DNA of 64,000 bases from Salinirubrum litoreum. Lineage in GTDB: Archaea > Halobacteriota > Halobacteria > Halobacteriales > Haloferacaceae. The position numbers were made by a program, and so were the translations under genes. Positions 53,773 to 62,676 of the stretch are shown here, one piece after another. The stretch's first letter is position 1, and each line of letters starts with the position of its first letter. The stretch is taken from positions 785,068 to 849,067 of the forward strand of contig NZ_JAJCVJ010000002.1 in NCBI RefSeq assembly GCF_020567425.1, read 5' to 3'. The notes below the pieces were generated by a model. That model saw nothing but the letters and a program-made list of their open reading frames with translations. It searched no databases and had not been told where the DNA came from.

Positions 53773-55038
53773 ATGCGGCTCGACGACTACATCGACATCG
53801 AGACGGACGAGCGCGCCGAGCGCCGCCGCCTCGCCGCGGAGAAATCCTACGAGGTGCTGGACTACCTCGACGACTTCGAGCGGCGTTTCTCCGAGCGCGT
53901 GTCGGGCGACGCGCTGGTCGGGAGCGTCTCGCCGTCGATCTTCGTCGGGCGGTCGAACTACCCGAACGTCTCGACGGGCATCCTCTCGCCGGTCGGCCAC
54001 GAGGACGACGCCGCCAGCTTCGAGACGAGTGCCGAGTGGTACGACGCGGGACTCGCTATCGAGGACGTGTTCCAGCGTCGGACCTCCCTGCTCAACTCGA
54101 ACCGGTCGGTCGGCGACGTGCAGGTCCACGACGCGTGGGACGGCTTTCTCGGGACCCAGCGCGAGGTCGCCATCGCGGACCGCCCGGTCGGTGTCGAGAT
54201 CGGACTGAACGGGACGCCCGACCTCGACTTCGGCGTGGACGACGTGGCGACCCCGACCGGTCCCCGGGCCAGCGCCCGCTCTGCGGCCCTGACGGAGAAC
54301 CCGCACGTTCCACAGCCGGTCAAGAAGACGCTGGAGGACGACGACTGGAACGCACAGGGGGCGATGACCTACCTCTACCGGCGGGACTTCGACGTGTACG
54401 AGATCAACACGATCCTCTCTGCGGGCGCACTCGGCCAGTCGGACCAGCGCCGACTCGTCCCGACGCGCTGGTCGATCACCGCCGTCGACGACACGGTCGG
54501 ACAGTATCTCCGAGGGACGATCCGGGACGCCCCGAGTGTCGACTCCGTGCAGGTGTGGCACAACACCTACCTCGGGAACGCCTTCTGGGTGATCCTCGCG
54601 CCCGGCCAGTGGGAGTTCGAGTTGGTCGAACTGAAAGCACCGGGGAGCATCTGGAACCCGGCCCCCGAGCAGGGTGTCGCGGTCTCGTCGGACTACGAGG
54701 GGTACGAGGGCCGGACGGGCTACGTCGAGGAGACGGCCGGGGCGTACTACGCCGCCCGACTCGCCGCGCTCGAACACCTCTCCGAGATCGGTCGGCAGGC
54801 GAAGGTACTCGTCCTGCGGCACGTCTCCGACGACTACTGGGGCCCGGTCGGCGTCTGGCAGATTCGGGAGAACGTCCGCAACGCGACGACGGGCGACCAC
54901 GGCGAGGCGGAGACGTTTCGGGAGGCCGTGACCGGCGTGACCGAGCAGTTGCCGGTCTCGCTGGGCCGACTCCGCCGGAAGTCGGAGATGGTCGCCGGCC
55001 TGCAGGCGAACCTGACGGACTTTCTCGGCGGCGACTGA
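53773..55038 (+). CDS. nreA: NreA-family DNA repair protein with PIP box
   Basis: 421 residues from ATG 53773. VSPSIFVGRSNYPNVSTGILSP, LNSNRSVGDVQVHD, WDGFLGTQREVAIADRPVG and DVYEINTILSAGALGQSDQRRLVPTRWSITAVDD are conserved NreA blocks. The last residues LQANLTDFLGGD form a PCNA-interacting motif (QxxLxxFL). In Haloferax NreA is linked to mitomycin-damage repair with UvrABC. The protein has no obvious nuclease motif; interaction with PCNA is inferred from the C-terminal motif. Confidence 0.92.
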   Translation: MRLDDYIDIETDERAERRRLAAEKSYEVLDYLDDFERRFSERVSGDALVGSVSPSIFVGRSNYPNVSTGILSPVGHEDDAASFETSAEWYDAGLAIEDVFQRRTSLLNSNRSVGDVQVHDAWDGFLGTQREVAIADRPVGVEIGLNGTPDLDFGVDDVATPTGPRASARSAALTENPHVPQPVKKTLEDDDWNAQGAMTYLYRRDFDVYEINTILSAGALGQSDQRRLVPTRWSITAVDDTVGQYLRGTIRDAPSVDSVQVWHNTYLGNAFWVILAPGQWEFELVELKAPGSIWNPAPEQGVAVSSDYEGYEGRTGYVEETAGAYYAARLAALEHLSEIGRQAKVLVLRHVSDDYWGPVGVWQIRENVRNATTGDHGEAETFREAVTGVTEQLPVSLGRLRRKSEMVAGLQANLTDFLGGD

Positions 55039-55095
55039 TCGGCCACCGGGCGATGGGGCAGAAGGACTTTTGCTCGGTCGCGTCGAGTCACCGAT

Positions 55096-55317
55096 ATGAT
55101 CGTCCTCCAACCCGTCCCGCTGTTTCCTGGGTTGCCCGGCGGCGTCGAACTGCTGATCGTCCTCCTGATTCAACTGCTGATCTTCGGCGTGCTGGTGGCA
55201 CTCGCCGCAGTCGGCGCGGCGAAACTCCTCAAACGAGGCGGGAGCGACGACGCGGCCGAGCGCATTGCCGAGTTAGAACAGAAGGTCGAACGATTGGAGC
55301 AGGAACGGGAGAACTGA
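55096..55317 (+). CDS. Small membrane protein with coiled-coil tail
   Basis: 73 residues. One membrane helix (ELLIVLLIQLLIFGVLVALAAVGA) follows a short outer segment VPLFPGLPGG, then a charged coiled-coil ERIAELEQKVERLEQERE. TTTTGCTCGG at ~55068 acts as promoter-like element. Such proteins occur widely in haloarchaea without known function; the coiled coil suggests oligomerisation. Confidence 0.65.
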   Translation: MIVLQPVPLFPGLPGGVELLIVLLIQLLIFGVLVALAAVGAAKLLKRGGSDDAAERIAELEQKVERLEQEREN

Positions 55318-55365
55318 GTCGCAGGCGGTCGGACGCGTGCTGGTGATTCGGGGGCGTCCAGCGTC

Positions 55366-55815
55366 TCAGACGGAGTCGAGGTTGCCGTAGGCCTCCTCGA
55401 CGAGGACGCCCGTGTCTGCGATGATGTCGGCCATCGTCTCGTCGTCGGGAGCCATTCCGGCCAATCGCGCGATCCGCATGATGGAGACGTGGTAGACGGT
55501 CTGGACGCCCGGTTCCTCCTGCCAGATCACGACGTTACAGGGGAACAGTCCGCCGATCCGGTTGTCGCTGGCGTCGAGTGCCCGGTCGGCCATCGTGGGA
55601 TTGCACGCACCCAACACGTAGTAGGGGTCCCGGTCGGCACCGATCTTCTCGTTGAGCATCTCCGAGGGCGAGAACTCGGTGGCGACGCCGAACCCGGCGT
55701 CGGTGAACGCCTCTCGGACGTGTTCGACTGCCTCTTCGTGGTCCATGTGGAGCGTCGCGCGCTTCTCGCCGATGTCTGCCGGGTCGAGTTCCGTGGGGTC
55801 GATTGGGAGCACCAT
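55366..55815 (-). CDS. DUF302 domain protein
   Basis: 149 residues. RATLHMDHEEAVEHVREAFTDAGFGVATEFSPSEML, VLGACNPTMADRALDASDNRIGGLFPCNVVIWQE are DUF302 signatures, including the CNP and PCNV patches. The family is a small alpha/beta domain of unclear function, sometimes linked to sulphur or redox metabolism. It is a single-gene unit between convergent and divergent neighbours. Confidence 0.88.
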   Translation of the reverse strand: MVLPIDPTELDPADIGEKRATLHMDHEEAVEHVREAFTDAGFGVATEFSPSEMLNEKIGADRDPYYVLGACNPTMADRALDASDNRIGGLFPCNVVIWQEEPGVQTVYHVSIMRIARLAGMAPDDETMADIIADTGVLVEEAYGNLDSV

Positions 55816-55938
55816 GCACGACTGGTTGGGGCGGCGGCGTCGAAAAGGTGCCGACTTGCTGGTCGCCCGGAGACGGTGGACGGGACTCGCGAGGAGAGTC
55901 GGGACCCCCGTCGGTCGTGCTCGGTATCGGGGCGGCGC

Positions 55939-56211
55939 TCAGTCGTCGTCGGTGCTCGGGGTCGGGTCGTCTGCCGGTGGTTCGTCGCGGTCTTCGAGCA
56001 GGAGTCCGGCGAGTCCCATCGCGACCATCCCGAGTCCGACCGCGCGCGTCTGTCGGACGTACCACGGCCTGGCTTCGAGGTCGTCGGCCCCCTCGAAGTG
56101 CAGTCCGAGCAGTCGTTTCGTGACCGCGACCCCCGCCTTCGGGGCGACCGCACTGAGTAGTCCTTGGAGGGCGACACTCGCGTAGCCGAATCGGCGCAGT
56201 TTCTGCAACAT
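55939..56211 (-). CDS. Small membrane protein, unknown function
   Basis: 90 residues. Two short hydrophobic stretches (FGYASVALQGLLSAVAP and TRAVGLGMVAMGLAGLLLED), a middle FEGADDLEARPWYVRQ and an acidic tail. The spacing fits a membrane-associated haloarchaeal family with 'RPWYVRQTRA' motif. Function unknown. Confidence 0.6.
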   Translation of the reverse strand: MLQKLRRFGYASVALQGLLSAVAPKAGVAVTKRLLGLHFEGADDLEARPWYVRQTRAVGLGMVAMGLAGLLLEDRDEPPADDPTPSTDDD

Positions 56212-56280
56212 CCGTGATCACGGACCGTTAGAACTCCACGGGCAAGAACGGTCGGCCGCGATGTTGCGGTCGCCGACTAC

Positions 56281-57183
56281 TCACTCGGGGTCCGGAACGT
56301 ACGCCGATCCGACGCGCAGGTCCAGCGAGTTCGGTTCGGCAAAGAGGAGGAGTTCTTCGTGGGTCGTCACCTCGCCGTCGCGACTGAAGGTGATCGGCCC
56401 GTCGTCGCTCGCGATCCGGAGTTCGCTCGTCCGGAAGTGTTCCACGCCGTCCGTCTGCTGGCCGAGCAGTCGGTGTGCGACCCCTTCGGCGACGAGGTTC
56501 TGGGGCGGCATCTCCTCGACGACCGCCACGTCGAACAGACCGTCCTCCATGTTCGCCTGGCCGCCCTTCTCGACGAACTTCCGGGCGTTCCCGATCAGGA
56601 CACACAGCGCCTCGCCGGACCACGCCTCGGTCACGCCGTCCTGGCGGTCTTCCAGCGTGACGGTCAGCCCGTCGAACTGGAGCGCCTCCTGTGCCCCGGT
56701 CAACAGGAAGGCGAGCGTGCCGAACCGCTCCTTGAGGTCGCCGCCGGTGGAGACGCTGGCGTCGGCGGGCAGGCCGGCGATACAGGAGACGACGAAGGGC
56801 TGTTCGTCGGCCATCCCGATGTCCACCCGGCGCACGTCGCCGGTGTCGGCGACCTCGATGCCGTGTTCGATGTCGCGGATGCCGACGTTCTCGGCCAGCA
56901 GGTTGGCGGTGCCGGCCGGGATCACGCTGAGTGTCACGTCCGCCACGTGCTCGGCGGCCGCGAGTCCTCGCAGTGCCTCGTTGATCGTACCGTCGCCGCC
57001 ACAGACCGCCAGTTCGGAGACCTCGTCGAAACCGGCCTCCATCGCGAGACGGACCGCGTCCTCCGGCCCACTGGTCTCGAGGACCTCGAAACCGCGCGCG
57101 TCCAGCAGTCGCGTGACCCACTGGGCGTGGTCACCCGTCCCGCTGACGGGGTTCAGGATACAGCGACGGGAGCCGACGTTCAT
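56281..57183 (-). CDS. Diacylglycerol kinase-type lipid kinase
   Basis: 300 residues from ATG 57183. CILNPVSGTGDHAQWV and AVCGGDGTINEALRGL (GGDGT) are the DAGK/sphingosine kinase catalytic motifs, with IPAGTANLLAENVGI (substrate region) and a C-terminal beta domain. It phosphorylates a lipid or a similar acceptor; in archaea the natural lipid is not established. An open frame further upstream reaches 57306, but the family start is here. Confidence 0.9.
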   Translation of the reverse strand: MNVGSRRCILNPVSGTGDHAQWVTRLLDARGFEVLETSGPEDAVRLAMEAGFDEVSELAVCGGDGTINEALRGLAAAEHVADVTLSVIPAGTANLLAENVGIRDIEHGIEVADTGDVRRVDIGMADEQPFVVSCIAGLPADASVSTGGDLKERFGTLAFLLTGAQEALQFDGLTVTLEDRQDGVTEAWSGEALCVLIGNARKFVEKGGQANMEDGLFDVAVVEEMPPQNLVAEGVAHRLLGQQTDGVEHFRTSELRIASDDGPITFSRDGEVTTHEELLLFAEPNSLDLRVGSAYVPDPE

Positions 57184-57309
57184 GCGAACGTCGTTCGCCC
57201 CCGAGGGGCTTAGTTCGGCCGGACGCGGACGCCGAGGGTCCGGCCGGCCACCACGTGCCACGAGTACTGCACCGACACGCCAAAGTGTCTTGACAACATA
57301 CCACACACT

Positions 57310-57708
57310 ATGGATCTCTGGGGATGGCTCGCCGTCTACGTGGTCGGCCTGACCCTGCTCCAGTTCCTACTCTACCGGTTCGTCCGGGACGGCGAGGGCG
57401 GCGTCGGGAGCGACTACCTCGACGACGGCACCGCCGAGAGCGACCACGGGAGCAGACAGCGAGTCCGATCCGGCCAGCGCGGCCGGTCCGGCGCTCCGTC
57501 GGGCGACCCGCCACGCGACCAGCGCGGTCGACACGAACGCCCACGCGACGACCGGGCCGACCCACCTGCCGGCCCGCGATTCGAGTCCCGACGACCGCAG
57601 CCCGTCGAGACGACAGACGGGGGGCGCATCTGCCCGCACTGCGGGACCGAGAACCACGACCCGGAGGGCACCTACCGCTACTGTGAGCACTGCGTCCAGC
57701 CGATGTGA
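57310..57708 (+). CDS. Membrane-anchored zinc-ribbon protein
   Basis: 132 residues. An N-terminal helix (WGWLAVYVVGLTLLQFLLYRFV) is followed by a long Arg/Ser/Pro disordered linker and a C-terminal zinc ribbon ICPHCGTENHDPEGTYRYCEHCVQPM (CxxC...CxxC). This 'DUF7577-like' pattern of anchored zinc ribbon is frequent in haloarchaea. Function unknown. Confidence 0.7.
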   Translation: MDLWGWLAVYVVGLTLLQFLLYRFVRDGEGGVGSDYLDDGTAESDHGSRQRVRSGQRGRSGAPSGDPPRDQRGRHERPRDDRADPPAGPRFESRRPQPVETTDGGRICPHCGTENHDPEGTYRYCEHCVQPM

Positions 57709-57772
57709 GCCGTCGCCCTCCTCGGCCGACGTGAGGTGAGTCTCTTTTCACGGCTGGCGGCGTAGTCCGACC

Positions 57773-58522
57773 GTGCGAGCCATCGCCATCAACGTCGCCG
57801 CGAACACCAACCTGCCGGGGTTCCGGGGGCCGATCTACCCCGACGGCTCCTTCGAGTACGTGCCGATCCCCGAACGCGAACCGACCGGCGAGCAGGTGCC
57901 GACCTACGCCGACCTGGACCTCCGACTGCCGATCCCCGACGACGTGGCCGACACGCCGGTCCACCTCGACCCGGAGTTCGCCGGGTACGCCGACTGCGAC
58001 CGCTACACCTACGGCGACGAACACGGGGTCAAGGCCGGGCCGCTCTCAGACCTCGACGCGGGCGACTACCTGTTCTTCTACGCCACGCTCTCGACGCACG
58101 ACTGGCCCGATGGAGCGGAATCGACAGACGACACCGGACCGGCCGACGACCGACTCGACTGGATCGCGCCCGACTGGGGGGCGTACCTGATCGGTCACTT
58201 CCGGGTCCGACGCGCGATCACCGGCGAGCAGTACCACGATCTCCCGGCCGGCGAGCAGTCTGTCTTCGCCTCGAACGCGCACGTCCGGCGGGCCGACTTC
58301 GACGCGAAGGTGCTCGTCGAGGGAGACGACGGCTCCCGCCTGTACGACTGCGCCGTCCCGCTGTCGTCGCCCGACGCGGGCGCGACCGCGAACCGCCTCG
58401 TGACCGATCTGTCGAACGACTCCGGGAAGGGACCGTGGTGGCGACGCCGGTTCTGGTACGACGGCGAGGCGACCCGTGAAATTCTCGATCTGTCGGATTC
58501 CGGGGCGGAAAATCGGACGTAG
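57773..58522 (+). CDS. Conserved haloarchaeal protein resembling Nmad3 nucleotide-modification domain
   Basis: 249 residues from GTG 57773 (leaderless; TCTTTTC at ~57741). It starts AIAINVAANTNLPGFRGPIYPDG, then HLDPEFAGYADCDRYTYGDEHGVKAGPLSDLDAGDYLFFYATLS and DWGAYLIGHFRVRRAI. The order of 'DPEF', 'GPLSDLxxGDYLFFYA' and 'YLIGHF' resembles the Nmad3 family, which is associated with nucleotide modification. Homology is weak by eye; function unproven. Confidence 0.55.
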   Translation: MRAIAINVAANTNLPGFRGPIYPDGSFEYVPIPEREPTGEQVPTYADLDLRLPIPDDVADTPVHLDPEFAGYADCDRYTYGDEHGVKAGPLSDLDAGDYLFFYATLSTHDWPDGAESTDDTGPADDRLDWIAPDWGAYLIGHFRVRRAITGEQYHDLPAGEQSVFASNAHVRRADFDAKVLVEGDDGSRLYDCAVPLSSPDAGATANRLVTDLSNDSGKGPWWRRRFWYDGEATREILDLSDSGAENRT

Positions 58523-58561
58523 CACAGCTTTAAGCCGTCAGCGAACCAATATACTTCGATC

Positions 58562-59176
58562 ATGGCGAGTACGACTTCCAGCGACAGGTACACCCGGATC
58601 GAGCGACGCACGATCGCCGGACAGGAGGCGAGAGTCGGCACCGATCCCGAGGAGATCAGAGTCGAGTGGCGACCGGGCCGGGCGGTCTACCACCGGGTCC
58701 GCGTGGGCGACCTGATCAAAGACGCCGACAGCGACGTCTCCTCGCCCCGTATCGACGAGTGGCGCGTGACCGAGATCACCGCAGACCGCGTCGTGGGCGA
58801 GGACACGAAGACGGGCGAGGCCCGCGAGTGGGACCGCGAGGTACTGGAGCGCGGCCTCGTGATCGGCAACTACGCGACGAACCTCAGCGACTTCGAACTC
58901 GTCACCGCCTACCCGGTCGGCAGTTGGGCCGACTACGGGACCGACGAGGGCGACGAGTACGCCTACCACGGCCGGCCGTACCTCACCGTCGTCGCGTACG
59001 GCGACAACGGCCAGAAGTACGGTCGCCGGTACCGCTTCGTCGAGGACGGCAACGACACCGACCTCGAACTGTGGGAGGAGGACATGAAGACCGAACGTAT
59101 CGGCGACGAGATGCGGGCCAGACTGGACGAGGTGGTCAAGGCGGCGCTGACCAGCGACGGCTACCGACTGGTGTGA
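58562..59176 (+). CDS. Conserved haloarchaeal protein, unknown function
   Basis: 204 residues. An alpha/beta protein with regular strands: RIERRTIAGQEARVGTDPE, VYHRVRVGDLIKDADSDVSSPRID, RVVGEDTKTGEAREWDREVLERGLVIGNYAT and YHGRPYLTVVAYGDNGQKYGRRYRFVEDGND. Ends in helix MRARLDEVVKAALTSDGYRLV. No family recognised; start ATG 58562 lies after the AT-rich AATATACTTCG promoter. Confidence 0.6.
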   Translation: MASTTSSDRYTRIERRTIAGQEARVGTDPEEIRVEWRPGRAVYHRVRVGDLIKDADSDVSSPRIDEWRVTEITADRVVGEDTKTGEAREWDREVLERGLVIGNYATNLSDFELVTAYPVGSWADYGTDEGDEYAYHGRPYLTVVAYGDNGQKYGRRYRFVEDGNDTDLELWEEDMKTERIGDEMRARLDEVVKAALTSDGYRLV

Positions 59177-59306
59177 GCGTCGCGGTCACGGTCGCGGTCG
59201 CGGTCGCGCCCATCGGCGGTCTGCCGACCGCGATCGACCTCGCCGCGAGCAGACGATGACGCGCGTCTGACGCACACTTATCGCGGTTCCGACATCAGAG
59301 AGTCGT

Positions 59307-59810
59307 ATGCACCGGGAACCCACGGATTCGGACGTGTCACGCCGACAGATGATCGGCGGGGCGGCGGCGGTCGGCGTCGGCCTGCTGGCCGGCTGTCTCG
59401 GCGACGACGGTGAGGGCGGAAACCAACTGGACGGCGGTGACAGTGTCGGTGGCTCCGACTCCCGACTCGCGTACGTCCGGGTGGCCAACTGGGACGCCGT
59501 GAGCCACACGTTTCACGTTCTCGTCGAACGAGACGGCGACATCGTCCACTGGTCGTCACACGAGTTGGACGGGAAGGGCAGTGAGATTCCGACCGAGACG
59601 GTCGACACCTCGTGGGCCGACCAGGCTGGAAGCTTCGTCATCAGCGTCCGCGTCGACGACAGCGAGGAGTGGAAGACCTTCGACGTGGCCGGTCGGGACG
59701 GCGACTGTTACGGTGTCGAGGCGCGGGTGACCGACGACGGCGGGCAGGGACTGTGGTACGAGGAGAACCCGGACTCCTGTACCGCCGAGGAGATGACGAG
59801 CGACGGCTGA
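59307..59810 (+). CDS. Tat-exported lipoprotein, unknown function
   Basis: 167 residues. SRRQMIGGAAAVGVGLLAGC gives a Tat motif and lipobox with Cys30. The mature domain is a small beta-sandwich (YVRVANWDAVSHTFHVLVERDGDIVHWSSHELDG) with two further Cys (DCYG, SCTAEE). It lies alone; probable extracellular binding function. A repeat-rich CGGTCG hexamer run (59180-59207) lies in the gap upstream. Confidence 0.7.
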   Translation: MHREPTDSDVSRRQMIGGAAAVGVGLLAGCLGDDGEGGNQLDGGDSVGGSDSRLAYVRVANWDAVSHTFHVLVERDGDIVHWSSHELDGKGSEIPTETVDTSWADQAGSFVISVRVDDSEEWKTFDVAGRDGDCYGVEARVTDDGGQGLWYEENPDSCTAEEMTSDG

Positions 59811-59841
59811 GCCGCCTCTGACGGAGTGGCGTCGATAGCCT

Positions 59842-59862
59842 GCGCCCTCCGGGAATTGAACC
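59842..59862 (-). pseudogene. tRNA-Gly 3'-end fragment
   Basis: GCGCCCTCCGGGAATTGAACC (20 of 21 identical to 59959-59979, the T-arm/acceptor end of the tRNA-Gly gene 117 bp away). The rest of a tRNA is not present. Duplicated tRNA 3' ends commonly mark past integration events, but no integrase remains. Confidence 0.6.
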
Positions 59863-59957
59863 GAAGTGAGACGTGCTCGCCCCCGCCGGTCGCTGTGCGC
59901 GACTCACAGGGTCCAGTTCTTCGGGGCATCCTGCGAGGAACGAACGTGACGAGCGGA

Positions 59958-60028
59958 TGCGCCGTCCGGGAATTGAACCCGGGCTATTAGCTTGGGAAGC
60001 TAATGTCCTACCACTGGACCAACGGCGC
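59958..60028 (-). tRNA. tRNA-Gly (anticodon CCC)
   Basis: On the minus strand the gene folds into a cloverleaf: acceptor GCGCCGT/ACGGCGC, D-stem GTCC/GGAC with loop AGTGGTA, anticodon stem TTAGC/GCTAA with loop TTCCCAA (CCC anticodon), and T-arm CCGGG-TTCAATT-CCCGG. The discriminator is A. It has no CCA and no intron; about 71 nt. Reads GGG glycine codons. Confidence 0.95.
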
Positions 60029-60180
60029 TTGCGTCAGATTCGTACACCGTCGCCGCACTTCAAGATAGCGTTTCGACCAGCGACCGGCGGCGGCGATCCG
60101 ATCGAACGAGGACTGCCCATACGTCCACTCTCGGCCCGCGAGAGGAGGCTATTAGTCCCGTGAACACCTACAGAGCAGTG

Positions 60181-61035
60181 ATGAGTACCGACGTCGGCGT
60201 GGTCTCCGAGGAGGCCCCGCTGGACCTCCGACTCTCGGAGGACGAACTCGAAGCGCACCGTGAACACATCGTCTCGTTTCTCACCGACCTGGTCGAGTCT
60301 GCCGGCGCAGACGGCGCGGTCATCGGCCTCTCGGGCGGCATCGACAGCACGCTGACCGCCCACCTCGCCGTGGAGGCACTCGGGCCGGAGCGCGTCCACG
60401 GACTGGTGATGCCCAGCGACGTGAACACCGAGGGGAACATGACCGACGCCGAGCGCGTCGCCGAGCTGCTCGACGTCTCCTACGACGTCATCGACATCAA
60501 CCCCATCGTGGACGCGTTCGTCGACGCGTTCCCGGCCGAGGACACCGAGACGCGACTCGACGGCGACCTGCAGATGGCGGCGGGCAACGTCCGCGTCCGG
60601 ACGCGAGGCGTCCTCAACTACTTCCTCGCCAACGCCCAGAACCGCATCGTCCTCGGCACCGGCAACCGGAGCGAGGCGCTCGCGGGCTACTACACGAAGT
60701 ACGGCGACCAGGCGGTCGACTGCAACCCCATCGGGAACCTCTACAAACAGCAGGTCCGCCAGTTGGCCGCGCACGTCGGCGTCCCCGAGGATCTGGTGAC
60801 GAAGACGCCCTCCGCCGAGATGTGGCTGGGCCAGACCGACGAGGAGGAGATGGGCCTGACCTACGACACGCTGGACGCGATTCTCGCGGTCCACGTCGAC
60901 GGGCCGCTGTCGAAGTCCGCCACGATCCGTGAACTCGGCGTCACCGGGGCACAGGTCGACCGCGTCGTCGAACTCTACGAACGCAGTGAACACAAGCGCC
61001 ACATGCCGCCCGCGCCGGCCGAACTCGACGTCTGA
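60181..61035 (+). CDS. nadE: NAD(+) synthetase
   Basis: 284 residues from ATG 60181. The PP-loop is SGGIDST (51-57) with AQNRIVLGTGNRSEALAGYYTKYGDQ and KTPSAEMWLGQTDEEEMGLTYD. It is the short ammonia-dependent form without the glutaminase domain. TATA-like GGCTATTAG at ~60148 fits leaderless start. Converts nicotinate adenine dinucleotide to NAD. Confidence 0.94.
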   Translation: MSTDVGVVSEEAPLDLRLSEDELEAHREHIVSFLTDLVESAGADGAVIGLSGGIDSTLTAHLAVEALGPERVHGLVMPSDVNTEGNMTDAERVAELLDVSYDVIDINPIVDAFVDAFPAEDTETRLDGDLQMAAGNVRVRTRGVLNYFLANAQNRIVLGTGNRSEALAGYYTKYGDQAVDCNPIGNLYKQQVRQLAAHVGVPEDLVTKTPSAEMWLGQTDEEEMGLTYDTLDAILAVHVDGPLSKSATIRELGVTGAQVDRVVELYERSEHKRHMPPAPAELDV

Positions 61036-61071
61036 GTCGACCGCCCCGGGACGCATCCTTGTCGCCCGCGA

Positions 61072-62568
61072 TCAGTTCGGCGACCGCACCGAATCGAGGT
61101 CCTCGACACGCGGCGCGTTCGTGATTAGCACGGTGTCGCCGTCCTGGACGACGCGGAAGGCGTCCGCGAAGCCGTTGGGGTCGTCTTCGGGGATGCGGTA
61201 GACCGTCCCCGGTCCGTCGGCGTCGACGGCACTCGCGTTCCGGTACTCCAGTAACTGCTCGTAGCCGTCGAGGAACTCACTCGCCTCGCTCTCGTCCTCC
61301 CACGTCAGCTTCCAGACGTAGCCGGTCTCGCCCGCGTCGTTCTGATAGATGGCCATCCGGTCGCCCGTCAGGCCGTCGCTGTACCGGTTCGCGTAGTTCA
61401 GCGGGTCGAACTCCGAGACGCCGCCGCTCTCGTTGCGGTTGAGCCACTGCTGAGGTGAGACGATGGCGGTGCCGGGTCGGGTGTACAGCGGGTAGACCAG
61501 CATCGCCGAGACGCCCGCCTCGCCGAGTTCGGCGTAGGCGACTCTGCCCTCGGGGCGGAGACGGTCCCACGAGTCACTCGTCCGGTCGGAGAGCGTCAGT
61601 TGCCGGGGTTCGTCGTCCGGGTAGCGGTCGGGGTGGATCACCTGCTCGGTGCTCTGGGGCGGGTTCTCGTACACTGCGTTCACCGCGTCCCAGCCGCCCT
61701 CCTCGCGGAGACCCTGCACGAACGCCGGGCCGTCGCTGTACGGCTGGTACTTCACGAGGTACGGCCCGATGTTGGCGAGGCCGCCGCCGCCACCGCCGCC
61801 GCGCGTGTCGGTCAGACAGTCCCACTCGGCCGCACACTGCTGGCCGTAGAGGTAGTCGACGTAGTTGCCGTCACCCTCGACGATGCCGTCGACCGCGTTG
61901 TGCTTCTCGCGGGTAGACTGGTTGAACTTCGCGAGGTCGAACTTCTGGTCCTGCAGGGCGTGGAACAGCTCCTGTGAGAGCGTGATCTCGGAGAGGCGCG
62001 GGGAGTCGGGGCTGTCGGAGACCACGACGATCCGCTCCTCGCTCGGCGAGTAGTAGCCCCCGACCGACGTGCCCGTGTTGGTGTTCTGGGTCTCGATGGA
62101 GTCGGTGGACTCGTTGATCATGAACAGGGCTTCGAACTTCACGTTGTCGAACAGCCGTCTGTTCTCGGGGGTCGTGCTGTTCGACTGCTGGGCGCGGAAC
62201 TCCTCGCGGGGGACGATCTCGACCGGGACCGACTGCTCGAACTCCAGCCCACGGACGTACTCGACGCGGGCCATCGACCGGTTGACGACCTTCGCCAGTT
62301 CCTCGTCGTTCAGCCCGTCGTCCTGTTCCACGTCGATGGACTCGTTGTACCAGTAGCCGCCCTCCCAGCCGAGGGTGTCGGACTCGGGGTCCGAGAAGTC
62401 GGGGGGCGGACTCGTCACGCCCTCGCTCCCGTTCGTCGGGGTCGGGGCCGGCGTGTCGGCGTCGTCACCGCCACCGACGAGGGGGTCGTCGGAGTCGGTG
62501 GGGACGACGCCGGCACAGCCAGAGAGGACGACGAGTGCGGCGACCAGTAGCACGGCGACAGTTCGCAT
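61072..62568 (-). CDS. Hvo_1808-type surface lipoprotein
   Basis: 498 residues from ATG 62568. Lipobox VVLSGC at Cys18, then a Thr/Pro/Asp linker. The body has WEGGYWYNESI, ELAKVVNRSMARVEYVRGLEFEQSVPVEIV, TLSQELFHALQDQKF (resembling a metalloprotease HExxH-like helix but without the His pair) and CAAEWDCLTDT with a Gly-rich loop. It matches the haloarchaeal Hvo_1808 family. It is anchored outside the membrane; function unproven. Confidence 0.8.
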   Translation of the reverse strand: MRTVAVLLVAALVVLSGCAGVVPTDSDDPLVGGGDDADTPAPTPTNGSEGVTSPPPDFSDPESDTLGWEGGYWYNESIDVEQDDGLNDEELAKVVNRSMARVEYVRGLEFEQSVPVEIVPREEFRAQQSNSTTPENRRLFDNVKFEALFMINESTDSIETQNTNTGTSVGGYYSPSEERIVVVSDSPDSPRLSEITLSQELFHALQDQKFDLAKFNQSTREKHNAVDGIVEGDGNYVDYLYGQQCAAEWDCLTDTRGGGGGGGLANIGPYLVKYQPYSDGPAFVQGLREEGGWDAVNAVYENPPQSTEQVIHPDRYPDDEPRQLTLSDRTSDSWDRLRPEGRVAYAELGEAGVSAMLVYPLYTRPGTAIVSPQQWLNRNESGGVSEFDPLNYANRYSDGLTGDRMAIYQNDAGETGYVWKLTWEDESEASEFLDGYEQLLEYRNASAVDADGPGTVYRIPEDDPNGFADAFRVVQDGDTVLITNAPRVEDLDSVRSPN

Positions 62569-62676
62569 ACTCGGGCATGGGACCGCGTGAACAAAAACGG
62601 TGGCACTGCGGGACTCACCGGGCGGGACGCTCGCCCCCGACCGACCGTTTTTGCCGACCGCGACCGAACGGCCGGT

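Noticed and set aside
61600-62100. HExxH metalloprotease reading of the Hvo_1808-type protein
   Set aside because: The helix reads QELFHALQ without the second His, so a zinc protease cannot be claimed from sequence.
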